Part shown: piece after piece, positions 18,678-28,283 of the stretch
How the letters are laid out: the number at the start of each line of letters is the position of its first letter
How positions within the stretch are numbered: position 1 is the stretch's first letter
Source of the DNA: Actinomycetota bacterium
GTDB lineage: Bacteria; Actinomycetota; Acidimicrobiia; Acidimicrobiales; Ilumatobacteraceae
Direction: 5' to 3'
Assembly (NCBI GenBank): GCA_030685215.1
Contig: JAUXQB010000229.1
Span: 1-37,997, forward strand
Length of the DNA stretch: 37,997 nt
Translations under genes and position numbers: made by a program
Notes under the pieces: generated by a model
What the model saw: only the letters and a program-made list of their open reading frames with translations
Database searches by the model: none
Told to the model about the DNA's origin: nothing

Positions 18678-19820
18678 TTACTCGCTCTGCGACGTGTGCC
18701 TGTAGGCGAGCCGCACCGCCAACGCCTGGCGGATCTGCGGCGCCGCGTCCTCCGCGAACTCGCCGCGATAGGTGGCGTCGGTGCCGAGCACGACCGTGAA
18801 GTACATGCCGGTGAACGCACCCAGGAAGCCCGACACGCGCAGCAGCGATTCGCTGAGCACCAGCGACCGACCGCCGACGTCGAGGTGGGCCAGCACGTGC
18901 ACTTCGGCGAGCTGGGTCCACGACGCGGTGGTGGCCTCCGGGATGGCCAGCAGCCCGAACAGCATGAAGAACATCGCCAGCACCACGGCCACGAACGTGA
19001 TGAGGATGGCCTGGCTGAACACGCTGACCAGCCCGATGTTCACCCGCTGGCGAGCCGACAGCGGCATCTCCCGCGGGTCGCCGTGAGTGGGCAGTGCGAG
19101 GCCCTCGGCCGGCGTGCCCTTCACCAGTTGAGTCACCTCGGTCCAGTCGTGGAAGTCGTTGACCGCGCGGATGCTCTCCGGGATGCGGGAGAGCACGAAC
19201 GCACTTCCGAGCAGGAAGAACAGCGCGAGCGTGACGATGTAGACGGGGCCCTGCAGCGTGCCGGCGACCTGCCACACCTCCGCATTGATGAACAGGAAGG
19301 TGGTGAACAGCAGCAGCAGCGGCAGCGCACGGGTGAGCATGCGCCCGACGGAACCCAGCCGGGAGAACGTCTGCGACGCCGCCCAGCGCATCAGCGGGAT
19401 GGCGCCGTAGCTGGTGACGAGGTAGATGACGGCCAGCACCACCGCACCTTCGATGACGGCCTGCGCCGCGTCGCCCCACTGCTCGAACACGAGCGACGGG
19501 AGCGCCGGCCCGATGAGGAAGGCGGCGAGCTCGGGCACACCCAGCTCGCGAGGGCGCGACAGCGCCGGCCGGTGACGCAGACGGTTGGTGAGCATCCAGG
19601 TGGCGAACAGCAGCGCCACCACCACCGCACCGGCGGCGAGGTTGCGCTGCCACGACCAGTTCTTCAGATCCAGGCCGTGCAGGCCGCCGGCCACGTAGGC
19701 CACGAGCAGCACCGGCGAGGCTCGGCTCCACACGTCGGGCCCCGCGCTGTACGGCTCGATGAAGTGCGGCAGCCCGCGGCGGATGAACCACTGCTCCATC
19801 TCCGTGCGCCGCGACTGCAT
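18678..19820 (-). CDS. Hypothetical multi-pass membrane protein
   Basis: I do not recognise this 380-aa protein. The N-terminus is hydrophilic (MQSRRTEMEQWFIRRGLPHF). Eight or so hydrophobic segments follow, interrupted near the middle by a soluble stretch (IPESIRAVNDFHDWTEVTQL to MPLSARQRVNIG) that has the look of a cytoplasmic domain. The ATG at 19820 is preferred over longer forms because a TACACT box ends 6 nt before it. It is divergent from serA across 110 bp. Function unknown. Confidence 0.82.
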   Translation of the reverse strand: MQSRRTEMEQWFIRRGLPHFIEPYSAGPDVWSRASPVLLVAYVAGGLHGLDLKNWSWQRNLAAGAVVVALLFATWMLTNRLRHRPALSRPRELGVPELAAFLIGPALPSLVFEQWGDAAQAVIEGAVVLAVIYLVTSYGAIPLMRWAASQTFSRLGSVGRMLTRALPLLLLFTTFLFINAEVWQVAGTLQGPVYIVTLALFFLLGSAFVLSRIPESIRAVNDFHDWTEVTQLVKGTPAEGLALPTHGDPREMPLSARQRVNIGLVSVFSQAILITFVAVVLAMFFMLFGLLAIPEATTASWTQLAEVHVLAHLDVGGRSLVLSESLLRVSGFLGAFTGMYFTVVLGTDATYRGEFAEDAAPQIRQALAVRLAYRHTSQSE

Positions 19821-19826
19821 CGCCGG

Positions 19827-19832
19827 AGTGTA
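19827..19832 (-). promoter_or_regulatory. TACACT -10 box, leaderless start of the 380-aa membrane protein
   Basis: On the minus strand TACACT ends exactly 6 nt before the ATG at 19820, the same spacing as at 3937-3942 and 23730-23735. Confidence 0.5.
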
Positions 19833-19930
19833 CGAAACCGGGCGGCTCGCCGCGTGCTGTGCGATGCGACACGTGAACAGAACGTTCAATGGAGTTCCCT
19901 TCGCGGGTCCCGCCGGGTAACGATGGGCGA

Positions 19931-21490
19931 ATGGCACGAATCCTGGTCACGGAAGAAATCGCCGAAGGTGGCCTCGATCGTCTGCGTCACGCGGGTCACG
20001 AGGTGGTGGTCGAGCTCGACCTCGGCAAGCTGCTGCAGGTGGTGCCCGGTGCGCACGCGCTCATCGTCCGCTCCGCCACGCAGGTCACCGCCGAGGTGCT
20101 GGAAGCGGGCAGCGAGCTCATCGTGGTCGGTCGCGCCGGCATCGGCCTCGACAACGTCGACGTGCCGGAAGCCACCCGCCGCGGCGTCATGGTGGTGAAC
20201 GCGCCGCAGAGCAACATCATCTCGGCCGCAGAGCACACGATGGCGCTGCTGCTCGCCCAGGCCCGCAACGTGCCCCAGGCGCACGCCGCGCTCGTCGCCG
20301 GCCGGTGGGAGCGCAGCCGTTGGGAAGGCGTCGAGCTCTCCGACAAGACGCTGGCCATCATCGGCCTCGGTCGCATCGGCAAGCTGGTGGCCGATCGGGC
20401 GAAGGCGTTCGGTATGCACCTGGTGGCCTACGACCCGTTCGTGTCGGCCGACCGTGCTCGCCAGATGGGTGTCGAGCTGCTGCCGCTCGACCAGGCGGTG
20501 GCCGCGGCCGACTTCCTCACCATCCACCTGCCCAAGACCAAGGAGACCACCGGTCTCATCAACCGCGACCTGTTGCTGAAGGCGAAGCCGTCGCTGCGGG
20601 TCATCAACGTCGCTCGCGGTGGCATCGTCGACGAGCAGGCGCTGGCCGACTGCGTGCGCGACGGCATCATCGCCGGTGCGGCCATCGACGTGTTCGTCAC
20701 CGAGCCCACCACCTCGTCGCCGCTGTTCGAGCAGTCGAGCATCGTGGTCACGCCACACCTCGGTGCCAGCACGCGTGAAGCGCAGGACAAGGCCGGCGAC
20801 ACCATCGCCGACATGGTGCAGCTCGCGCTCGCCGGCGAGTTCGTGCCCTACGCGGTCAACGTCGATGCCGCCGAGGCGAACGAGACCCTGCGTCCGTTCC
20901 TGCCGCTGGCCGAGCGCCTGGGTCGGCTGTTCGCCTCGCTCACCGGTCAGCTGCCCGAGTCGATCGAGGTGTGCACCGAGGGCGACATCGCCGGCTACGA
21001 CACTCGCATCCTCAGCCTTGCCGTGCTGAAGGGGTTCTTCGGCGCCATCGTCGACGACCAGGTCACGTTCGTCAACGCGCCGCAGCTGGCGAAGGAGAAG
21101 GGCGTCGAGATGCGGGAGATCACGTGCGCCACGTCGCCCGACTTCGTCAACCTCATCACCGTCAAGAGCGCCGGCCACAGCCTGGCCGGCACGCTGGTGG
21201 GGCGTCGCAGCGAGCAGCGCATCGTGATGGTCGACGACCACCACTTCGACGTGCCGCCCGCCGAGCACATGCTGGTCGTGAAGAACGACGACCGCCCCGG
21301 TGTCATCGGCACGGTCGGCACGCTGCTCGGCAGCGCCGGCATCAACATCGCCGACATGGACGTCGGCCGCGCCGACACACCGGGCACCGCCGTCATGCTC
21401 ATCGCGCCCACCACCGAAGTGAGCGACGAGGTGCTCGCCGAGCTGCGCACCGCCCCCGGCATCATCTCGGTCATCCAACTCACCGGCTGA
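19931..21490 (+). CDS. serA: D-3-phosphoglycerate dehydrogenase SerA
   Basis: A 519-aa enzyme that oxidises 3-phosphoglycerate to 3-phosphohydroxypyruvate, the first step of serine synthesis. The NAD site GLGRIG is at 145-150. Catalytic residues are R229 (NVARGG), E258 (FVTEP) and H276 (TPHLGAS). The long form includes an allosteric substrate-binding domain (~305-440) and a C-terminal ACT domain (~447-519, with KNDDRPGVIGTVG), as in mycobacterial SerA, so serine feedback inhibition is expected. The ATG at 19931 is chosen because homology begins at MARILVTEEI. Confidence 0.96.
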   Translation: MARILVTEEIAEGGLDRLRHAGHEVVVELDLGKLLQVVPGAHALIVRSATQVTAEVLEAGSELIVVGRAGIGLDNVDVPEATRRGVMVVNAPQSNIISAAEHTMALLLAQARNVPQAHAALVAGRWERSRWEGVELSDKTLAIIGLGRIGKLVADRAKAFGMHLVAYDPFVSADRARQMGVELLPLDQAVAAADFLTIHLPKTKETTGLINRDLLLKAKPSLRVINVARGGIVDEQALADCVRDGIIAGAAIDVFVTEPTTSSPLFEQSSIVVTPHLGASTREAQDKAGDTIADMVQLALAGEFVPYAVNVDAAEANETLRPFLPLAERLGRLFASLTGQLPESIEVCTEGDIAGYDTRILSLAVLKGFFGAIVDDQVTFVNAPQLAKEKGVEMREITCATSPDFVNLITVKSAGHSLAGTLVGRRSEQRIVMVDDHHFDVPPAEHMLVVKNDDRPGVIGTVGTLLGSAGINIADMDVGRADTPGTAVMLIAPTTEVSDEVLAELRTAPGIISVIQLTG

Positions 21491-21501
21491 CCGGCCCCCC
21501 G

Positions 21502-21513
21502 CTTTACGTAAAG
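21502..21513. promoter_or_regulatory. 12-bp perfect palindrome CTTTACGTAAAG
   Basis: A perfect, AT-rich palindrome 11 bp after the serA stop in otherwise GC-rich DNA. It could be a regulator site or part of a terminator; its location between convergent genes is unusual for an operator. Confidence 0.4.
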
Positions 21514-21551
21514 GCTGTCGGGCGCTGACCTGGAGCTGTGAGCCAACGGTC

Positions 21552-21571
21552 TTGACACAAACCAGTGTCAG
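21552..21571. terminator. Short hairpin between convergent serA and pyrF
   Basis: TGACAC (21553-21558) and GTGTCA (21565-21570) pair around a 6-nt loop, with a T-G pair outside. The right arm overlaps the pyrF stop codon. It is a weak terminator candidate for either gene. Confidence 0.4.
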
Positions 21572-22377
21572 CGCAGCGCGTGGGTTCGGATCTCGTCTCG
21601 CGTCGCTTCGGCGACGGCTCGTGCGGCGTCGGCGAAGTCGGCATCGTTCGACGCGTAGAGGACGGCACGCGACGAGTTGATGACCATGCCGAAGCCGGCG
21701 GAGTCGTGGCCTGCCGCGACCGTGGCCTTCACGTCGCCGCCCTGCGCGCCGATGCCGGGCACGAGCAGCGGCAGGTCGCCGACGATGGCGCGCACCTCGC
21801 GCAGCTCGTCGGGGTAGGTGGCGCCGACGACCAGCCCGCACTCACCGATCTCGCTCCACTCGGTGGCGACCCGCCGGGCCACGTGGAGGTAGAGCGGTTC
21901 GCCGTCGACGAGCAGGTTCTGGAAGTCGCCGCTGCCCGGGTTGCTGGTGCGGCACAGCACGAACACGGCGCCACTGGGGTGGCGCAGGAACGGCTCGACC
22001 GAGTCGGTGCCGAGGTACGGGTTCACCGTGACCATGTGCGCGCCGTAGCGGTCGAACGCCTCGCGCGCGTACTGCTCGGCCGTGCTACCGATGTCGCCAC
22101 GCTTGGCGTCGAGCACCACCAGCACCTCGGGGTGCTGCTCGCGGATGTACGTGCACAGCTGCTCGAGCTCGGGTTCCGCACCGATGGCGGCGAAGTGAGC
22201 GATCTGCGGCTTGAACGCACACACCGCGTGCGCCGTGGCGTCGACGATGGCTCGGCAGAAGTCGAACACCGAACCGTGCACCACCTCGGGGAAGCGAGCG
22301 GGGTCCGGGTCGAGGCCCACGCAGAGCATCGAGTTCGACGTGGCCCATGCGCGTCGGAGGTGCTCGTGGGCGCTCAT
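21568..22377 (-). CDS. pyrF: Orotidine 5'-phosphate decarboxylase PyrF (type 2)
   Basis: A 269-aa enzyme that makes UMP from OMP. The N-terminus has [10 protein letters not shown], and the catalytic D-x-K-x2-D motif is D90-K92-D95 in [12 protein letters not shown]. The central [12 protein letters not shown] and [13 protein letters not shown] segments mark the longer type 2 subfamily, which is normal for actinobacteria. Its stop is 77 bp from the serA stop in convergent orientation. The rest of the pyrimidine pathway is not in this window. Confidence 0.95.
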   Translation of the reverse strand: MSAHEHLRRAWATSNSMLCVGLDPDPARFPEVVHGSVFDFCRAIVDATAHAVCAFKPQIAHFAAIGAEPELEQLCTYIREQHPEVLVVLDAKRGDIGSTAEQYAREAFDRYGAHMVTVNPYLGTDSVEPFLRHPSGAVFVLCRTSNPGSGDFQNLLVDGEPLYLHVARRVATEWSEIGECGLVVGATYPDELREVRAIVGDLPLLVPGIGAQGGDVKATVAAGHDSAGFGMVINSSRAVLYASNDADFADAARAVAEATRDEIRTHALR

Positions 22378-22386
22378 CGAAGGACG

Positions 22387-22392
22387 AATCTA
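22387..22392 (-). promoter_or_regulatory. TAGATT -10 box before pyrF
   Basis: On the minus strand TAGATT ends 9 nt before the pyrF ATG at 22377, with no ribosome-binding site between. Confidence 0.4.
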
Positions 22393-22435
22393 GTGGCTCG
22401 TCGCCCGACCGCCCCTCATCGCTGGATGAGTGGGA

Positions 22436-22978
22436 TCAGTGGTCGCAGTTCCAGACGCCGTTGTCCTCGAGCACCGGCTTCTTGCAGCCGGGCGGGATGG
22501 GAGGGATCGGCTGGTCGGGCGGCCAGTCCGAAGGAATCCTCGCATCGGGTGGGAGCGTGTTGGCGGGTGCGGCGGTCGTGGGAGTCGTGGCGGGCGCCGT
22601 CGCAGGCGCGGTCGCGGGCGGAGTGGTGGGAGCACTCGGGCTGCTCGGGGAGGGCGTGGCCGGTCCCGATGTCGTCGGCGGGCTCGACGCGCCGGGCGTC
22701 GCGCCGGCCGGCACGACGCCTCCGGCACCACCCGAGCCGGGCAGCAGCACGATCGGCACCGGCGCGGTGATGACGACGGTCGTCGTGGTCGAAGGATCGG
22801 TGCCGGCCGACGGTTCGGCGATCGTCGGCGCCGCAGCGACCGCGGGCGGGTCGGCAAGGTGGTGCTCGGAGCCGAAGCCGAGCACGTTCATCCCTCCGAG
22901 CGAGGCGAAGGCCAGCGCACCGACCGCAGTCGTGACGGCGAGGCTCACCGACAGCGCGATGGCGTTCCGACGTTCCAT
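22436..22978 (-). CDS. Hypothetical secreted or anchored Pro/Thr/Ala-rich protein
   Basis: A 180-aa protein with an N-terminal signal or anchor (IALSVSLAVTTAVGALAFAS). A low-complexity region rich in Pro, Thr, Ser and Ala spans ~45-145 (PPATAPATAPATTPTTAAPA). A short C-terminal tail contains PPGCKKPVLEDNGVWNCDH, with two Cys that could form a disulfide. The low-complexity part probably spans the wall. A 13-nt inverted repeat (TGCCGTATCGGCA, 22982-22994) lies just upstream of the start. Function unknown. Confidence 0.75.
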   Translation of the reverse strand: MERRNAIALSVSLAVTTAVGALAFASLGGMNVLGFGSEHHLADPPAVAAAPTIAEPSAGTDPSTTTTVVITAPVPIVLLPGSGGAGGVVPAGATPGASSPPTTSGPATPSPSSPSAPTTPPATAPATAPATTPTTAAPANTLPPDARIPSDWPPDQPIPPIPPGCKKPVLEDNGVWNCDH

Positions 22979-23036
22979 GCGTGCCGTATCGGCAGATTCT
23001 CCACCGACATGAGCGCGTCGTCGCGCCGGCGCAGAT

Positions 23037-23228
23037 TCAGTCGGTGACGGTGATGGCGGCGGTGGGGCACATGTCGGCGGCCATCCGCACCTTGTCGGCC
23101 AGCTCGGCCGGCGGCTCGTCCTGCAACACGTAGAGGTAGCCGTCCTTGCGCACCTCGAACACTTCCGGGCACAGCTGCATGCAGGCGCCGGTACTGGCGC
23201 ACATGTCGTAGTCGACGGTGACTTTCAT
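23037..23228 (-). CDS. Small ferredoxin, probably [3Fe-4S]
   Basis: A 63-aa protein with C10-x5-C16-x3-C20-P and a distal C54-P. The position that would be the second ligand of a [4Fe-4S] cluster is Thr13 (CASTGAC), as in single-cluster [3Fe-4S] ferredoxins that serve cytochromes P450 in actinobacteria. No P450 or ferredoxin reductase gene is visible nearby, so the partner must be encoded elsewhere. Upstream is a 15-bp tandem repeat (23257-23295). Confidence 0.92.
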   Translation of the reverse strand: MKVTVDYDMCASTGACMQLCPEVFEVRKDGYLYVLQDEPPAELADKVRMAADMCPTAAITVTD

Positions 23229-23256
23229 GGGGCACTTCCTTCGTGTGGAGTCGTGT

Positions 23257-23295
23257 CGTGTTCGTGCGAGTCGTGTTCGTGCGAGTCGTGTTCGT
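23257..23295. repeat. 15-bp tandem repeat upstream of the small ferredoxin
   Basis: CGTGTTCGTGCGAGT occurs at 23257-23271 and 23272-23286, then partly at 23287-23295. It occupies much of the 78-bp gap between the ferredoxin start and the next gene's stop. Confidence 0.8.
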
Positions 23296-23306
23296 GACGG
23301 TGCAAC

Positions 23307-23723
23307 TCAGGCCTTGGCCCGACGGTAGCCGTCGGCCAGCGCGTCGTCGGCGTTGGCGTAGCAGCGCTCGGGAATGGTGCGGTCGTAGAAGCGCCCGCCG
23401 GGCACGTGGAAGATGCGCGAGTTGTCGTTGGCCTTCACCGGGTAGCCGTCGGGGCAGGCGCCATCGACCGGAGCGACCCAGGTGGCCGCCGGTTCGGGCG
23501 ACGACTCGGACTCGGGCGCCGCCTCAGGTTCGGCCGCCGCAGGCTCGGGTTCGGCGGCCGACGACGCGAAGCCCTGCGCGGGCGACGAGGTGGGCTCGAA
23601 CGGCGGCCACGACGGCTCGGGGGCCGGTGCCGCGCTCAGCGCACGACGCTGCCACAGCGCACCCGCGACTCCGATGAGCAACAGCAACATGGTGAGTCGT
23701 CGGGTTCTGCGCCAGCCGAGCAT
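23307..23723 (-). CDS. Membrane-anchored protein with C-terminal sunset-like domain
   Basis: A 138-aa protein starting at the ATG at 23723, chosen because a TACGCT box ends 6 nt upstream. An N-terminal anchor (LTMLLLLIGVAGALW) is followed by a Glu/Pro/Ala-rich linker (EPEPAAAEPEAAPESE). The C-terminal ~50 residues (ACPDGYPVKANDNSRIFHVP, then GGRFYDRTIPERCYANADDA and GYRRAKA) match the small domain found at the ends of many bacterial surface and nuclease proteins, often called sunset. It has two flanking Cys. Its activity is unknown. The PCD-VOC gene ends 22 bp upstream on the same strand. Confidence 0.8.
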   Translation of the reverse strand: MLGWRRTRRLTMLLLLIGVAGALWQRRALSAAPAPEPSWPPFEPTSSPAQGFASSAAEPEPAAAEPEAAPESESSPEPAATWVAPVDGACPDGYPVKANDNSRIFHVPGGRFYDRTIPERCYANADDALADGYRRAKA

Positions 23724-23729
23724 GGTGCC

Positions 23730-23735
23730 AGCGTA
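23730..23735 (-). promoter_or_regulatory. TACGCT -10 box, leaderless start of the sunset-like protein
   Basis: On the minus strand TACGCT ends 6 nt before the ATG at 23723. The box lies in the 22-bp gap after the PCD-VOC gene, so the downstream gene may have its own promoter. Confidence 0.5.
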
Positions 23736-23745
23736 GTCGCCGAGG

Positions 23746-24402
23746 TCAGCGCGAACGGTCCTGCCAGGTGCACACACATGCCTCGTTGCCGTCGGCGTCG
23801 GCGAGCACCCACCACGAGCGAGCGAAGCGGTCGGTCATCAGGGTGCCGCCGGCGGCCAGCGCGGCGGACACCCGCGCTTCGGCGACGTCGTGCGGCACCG
23901 TGACGTCGATGTGGAAGCGTTGGCGCTGCTCGCGTGGCTCGTCCATCTCCTGGAACCACATCGGCGGGCCGATGCGCAGCGGGTCGACGAGGTTGCCCTG
24001 CACGTCGTTGTACCCGAGCACCGCCGCCCAGAAGGGACGGATGCGGTCGGCATCGAGCGTGTCGATGGCGATCTCGGCTCCCTGCGACACCGTCGGTTCG
24101 GCGGTGGCGCCGACCGTGGTCGCGAGCGAGGAGATCTGCGCGGCCAGCTGTGCGTCGAGCGTGGTGAGTCCGCCGGTGGCATGTGTGGTGAGCACCACGT
24201 GCACCCGGTCGGGATAGCGCAGGTCGATGTCGGGGTGGTGCTGCGCCGCTTCGGCGGCCTCGGCGATGGCGACCACCAGCGCCGCCGCGCCGGGGAACGA
24301 CCCGGCGCGGAAGTGCGCGTGGATGGCGCCGAGCAGGAAGCGCCAGTCGTCGAGCCCGTCGAGGGCGGCGAACTCGTCGGCGGAAAGTCGGGTGTAGTCC
24401 AT
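23746..24402 (-). CDS. Fusion of pterin-4a-carbinolamine dehydratase and VOC/glyoxalase-like domains
   Basis: A 218-aa protein. Residues ~1-95 match the PCD/PhhB family: E51-x3-H55-H56-P57, Y63, H74 and D83 fit the active-site pattern (AAQHHPDIDLRYPDRVHVVL, then THATGGLT). Residues ~105-218 are a vicinal-oxygen-chelate domain (IAIDTLDADRIRPFWAAVLG to WWVLADADGNEACVC), with FHIDVTVP in the centre. PCD recycles the hydroxylated pterin cofactor of aromatic amino acid hydroxylases, and some act as transcription coactivators. The role of the VOC half is unknown. ATG at 24402 is preferred; an upstream in-frame TTG (24414) is an alternative. Confidence 0.9.
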   Translation of the reverse strand: MDYTRLSADEFAALDGLDDWRFLLGAIHAHFRAGSFPGAAALVVAIAEAAEAAQHHPDIDLRYPDRVHVVLTTHATGGLTTLDAQLAAQISSLATTVGATAEPTVSQGAEIAIDTLDADRIRPFWAAVLGYNDVQGNLVDPLRIGPPMWFQEMDEPREQRQRFHIDVTVPHDVAEARVSAALAAGGTLMTDRFARSWWVLADADGNEACVCTWQDRSR

Positions 24403-24438
24403 CCGCCCAGTCAAGCAGACGCTCCTGGGCCGTGGATC

Positions 24439-26296
<1,858 letters not shown>

Positions 26297-26346
26297 GGCT
26301 GCCAGTCTGCCTGGAACCCCGTCAATTTGTCAACGTCACATCCCAG

Positions 26347-26434
26347 TCCGAGGCTTTCGTCCAACCCGAGGCTCACCTCCAGGGTCTGCCCGCGCAAACC
26401 CTCGGATGGGCCCCAGCTGGAGGAAAGCCTCGGA
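26347..26434. repeat. 88-bp intergenic repeat with perfect terminal inverted repeats, copy B
   Basis: The ends TCCGAGGCTTTC (26347-26358) and GAAAGCCTCGGA (26423-26434) are perfect 12-bp inverted repeats. Internal CCGAGG motifs lie at 26366 (direct) and 26400 (inverted). Its reverse complement aligns end to end with 2006-2093. It lies 13 bp after the homospermidine synthase stop. Confidence 0.87.
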
Positions 26435-26447
26435 TTGGGTGTGGGGG

Positions 26448-27908
26448 TCAGTCGACTTGGAAGTTGGTGAACTGCCAGGGGTCGTCGTGGTCGACGTGCT
26501 GCGCCTCGCTGCTGAAGCGGGCGAACAGGTCGCGGCGGCTCGACACGGGGTCCCAGTCGCTGGGACCGGAGTGCAGCGTGCCCAGGTAGCGGCGGGCTAC
26601 ACCGAGCACGGCGTCCCAGGGCAGGTCGTCGGGCACGCACACGCCTTCCGACGGGTGCTCGATCATCCACGCGACCGCGCCGACGATGCTGCCGGCCACC
26701 TGCATGGTGGTGGCGCTCTGGTGCGGCAGGATCGCACGGGCCTCGTCGATCGACAGCAGTGATCCGGTCCACCAGCTCTTGTACGGATGGCCCATCAGCA
26801 GCACACCGAGCTCGTCGCGGCCGCTGATGATCTCGTCGTTGAGGATGCGCTGCTCGGGCTGCATCTCCCAGCCGCGCATGCGCAGCTCGAGCACGCTGTT
26901 GATGGCCGCGTCGCTCGGGTGGTAGGCGTAGTGCACGGTGGGGCGGTACACCGCGTTGCCGAACTCGTCGGCCACGGTGAGGTGCTCGCTCATCGTGAAG
27001 CTCTCGCCGTGGCGCACCACCATGCCGCGGATCTCGCCACTGGGCACCCAGCTGCGCACCCAGGTCTCGATGCCCGGCTGTGCGATGCAGATCTGGTTGC
27101 ACGGGCCTTCACCGCTGTGCACGAACGCGTCGGCCGGCAGCCGCCGCTCGTGCGTGCCCCAGCCCATCTCGGCGGGCGCGATGCCCTCCTCGTACAGGCC
27201 GTCGACCGACCACGTGTTGACGAACTCGTTGGTGCGCTTCGGTACCGACGAGATCTGCGTGTCGCGCTCGGCGATGTGGATGACCTTCGTGCCGGTGAGC
27301 ATCGCCAGCGAGTTGTAGCGCTGCTCGGCGAGCGCGGCCTCGAACGCTGCGGCGCTGGAACCGGCGAGCCCATCGCTGAGCATGCGAGTGGCGATCTCGC
27401 CCAGCGCCTGCTTCGCGAAGTGACTCACCAGGCCGGGGTTGGCGCCGTGCTCGAGCACGGCGGTGGCGCCCTTGTTGTCGGGCCAGCCGGCCTTCATCCG
27501 CCGCAGCTGCATGTGCCGCACGTACAGCGTGCGGTCGAGCGGCGAGGTGGCCTCGAGGTCGTCGTACGGGTCCCACACCTCGACGCTGGTGTTGAGGTAG
27601 CGGACGCCCTTGTCGCGGCACCACTGCAGGATGGTGGGGTTGTCGATGTTCCAGGCGAGGTCGAGCAGCAGGTCGCCTTCGCCCACCCGCGCCGAGAGGA
27701 ACTCGTCGAGGTTGTCGGGCGTGAGCCGGTCCTGCTCGTAGCGGACGCCCGCAGCGAGGGACGACGCGACGCGCGAGCGGTTGTCGACGAAATCGACGAT
27801 GGTGACGTTGCCGGGCGCGAGGCCCAGATCACGAATCAGCAGCGGGACGGTGCACTGGGCGACCGACCCGCAGCCGAGCACCAGCACCCGTGCAGGGGTG
27901 CGGCTCAC
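26448..27908 (-). CDS. hss: Homospermidine synthase
   Basis: A 486-aa enzyme of the saccharopine dehydrogenase-like family that joins aminobutyl groups of putrescine or spermidine to give homospermidine, with NAD+ as a catalytic cofactor. The N-terminal Rossmann motif is VLVLGCGSVAQCTVPLLIRD. Family segments include LDLAWNIDNPTILQWCRDKG, YLNTSVEVWDPY, LEHGANPGLVSHF and YAYHPSDAAINSV. The GTG at 27908 overlaps the TGA of the upstream 52-codon ORF (GTGA), so translation is probably coupled. The C-terminus ends in DDPWQFTNFQVD. Length is normal. Confidence 0.92.
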   Translation of the reverse strand: MSRTPARVLVLGCGSVAQCTVPLLIRDLGLAPGNVTIVDFVDNRSRVASSLAAGVRYEQDRLTPDNLDEFLSARVGEGDLLLDLAWNIDNPTILQWCRDKGVRYLNTSVEVWDPYDDLEATSPLDRTLYVRHMQLRRMKAGWPDNKGATAVLEHGANPGLVSHFAKQALGEIATRMLSDGLAGSSAAAFEAALAEQRYNSLAMLTGTKVIHIAERDTQISSVPKRTNEFVNTWSVDGLYEEGIAPAEMGWGTHERRLPADAFVHSGEGPCNQICIAQPGIETWVRSWVPSGEIRGMVVRHGESFTMSEHLTVADEFGNAVYRPTVHYAYHPSDAAINSVLELRMRGWEMQPEQRILNDEIISGRDELGVLLMGHPYKSWWTGSLLSIDEARAILPHQSATTMQVAGSIVGAVAWMIEHPSEGVCVPDDLPWDAVLGVARRYLGTLHSGPSDWDPVSSRRDLFARFSSEAQHVDHDDPWQFTNFQVD

Positions 27909-28063
27909 TCGGCCAGTGCGGGAGAAAGAGCAGCGAGCTCGGTGTCGATGGTGGCGGCCTCGGCCGCGGCGTACAGGCTCTGCCAGTCGTAGGAGATGCC
28001 CTTGCGGCCGTTCTGGCTGAAGCTGGACTGGCTGGCAACAACAGTGGTGCTCAGAGTGTTCAT
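27905..28063 (-). CDS. 52-aa conserved-looking small protein coupled to homospermidine synthase
   Basis: The product is MNTLSTTVVASQSS, then FSQNGRKGISYDWQSLYAAA and EAATIDTELAALSPALAE. The ATG at 28063 has a clear AAAGGA site 7-12 nt upstream, and the TGA overlaps the hss GTG. I know no family for it. It has no hydrophobic segment. The C-terminal half looks helical. It might be a regulatory upstream ORF or a small partner of the synthase; the sequence alone cannot decide. Confidence 0.7.
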   Translation of the reverse strand: MNTLSTTVVASQSSFSQNGRKGISYDWQSLYAAAEAATIDTELAALSPALAE

Positions 28064-28116
28064 CGCTGCGTCCTTTCGAGACACATGCCGTTCTGCAACG
28101 ACGTGGGAGGTGAGAT

Positions 28117-28151
28117 CGCTTCCTTTCGGCCGGTCCTTCCGGCACAAAGCG
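28117..28151 (-). ncRNA. Structured 5' leader of the 52-aa ORF / homospermidine synthase operon
   Basis: On the minus strand CGCTT and AAGCG (outer) enclose GCCGG and CCGGC (inner, loop AAGGA), giving a nested hairpin at the expected 5' end of the transcript. About 53 nt of further leader precede the small ORF, including ACCTCCC (about 28111-28105), which could pair with a ribosome-binding site. No known riboswitch class is recognised. Confidence 0.4.
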
Positions 28152-28156
28152 ATGCG

Positions 28157-28162
28157 ACACTA
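28157..28162 (-). promoter_or_regulatory. TAGTGT -10 box of the homospermidine synthase operon
   Basis: TAGTGT on the minus strand would place the transcript start near 28151, exactly at the base of the leader hairpin. The rest of 28163-28283 shows nothing I can assign. Confidence 0.4.
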
Positions 28163-28283
28163 ACGACGCGCACACCTCGTTGCTACTTACTGATGCAGCA
28201 GACAGTGATGCTGATCAGTCGGTCAGCGACACCGACTCGCGGCTCAGCCCGAGGAGCGTCGCGTCGACCTGCATCGGGCCTGG

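Noticed and set aside
27909-28175. An N-terminal extension of homospermidine synthase
   Set aside because: It overlaps the 52-codon ORF in another frame, is Arg/Cys-rich without homology, and the Rossmann motif begins right after the GTG at 27908.
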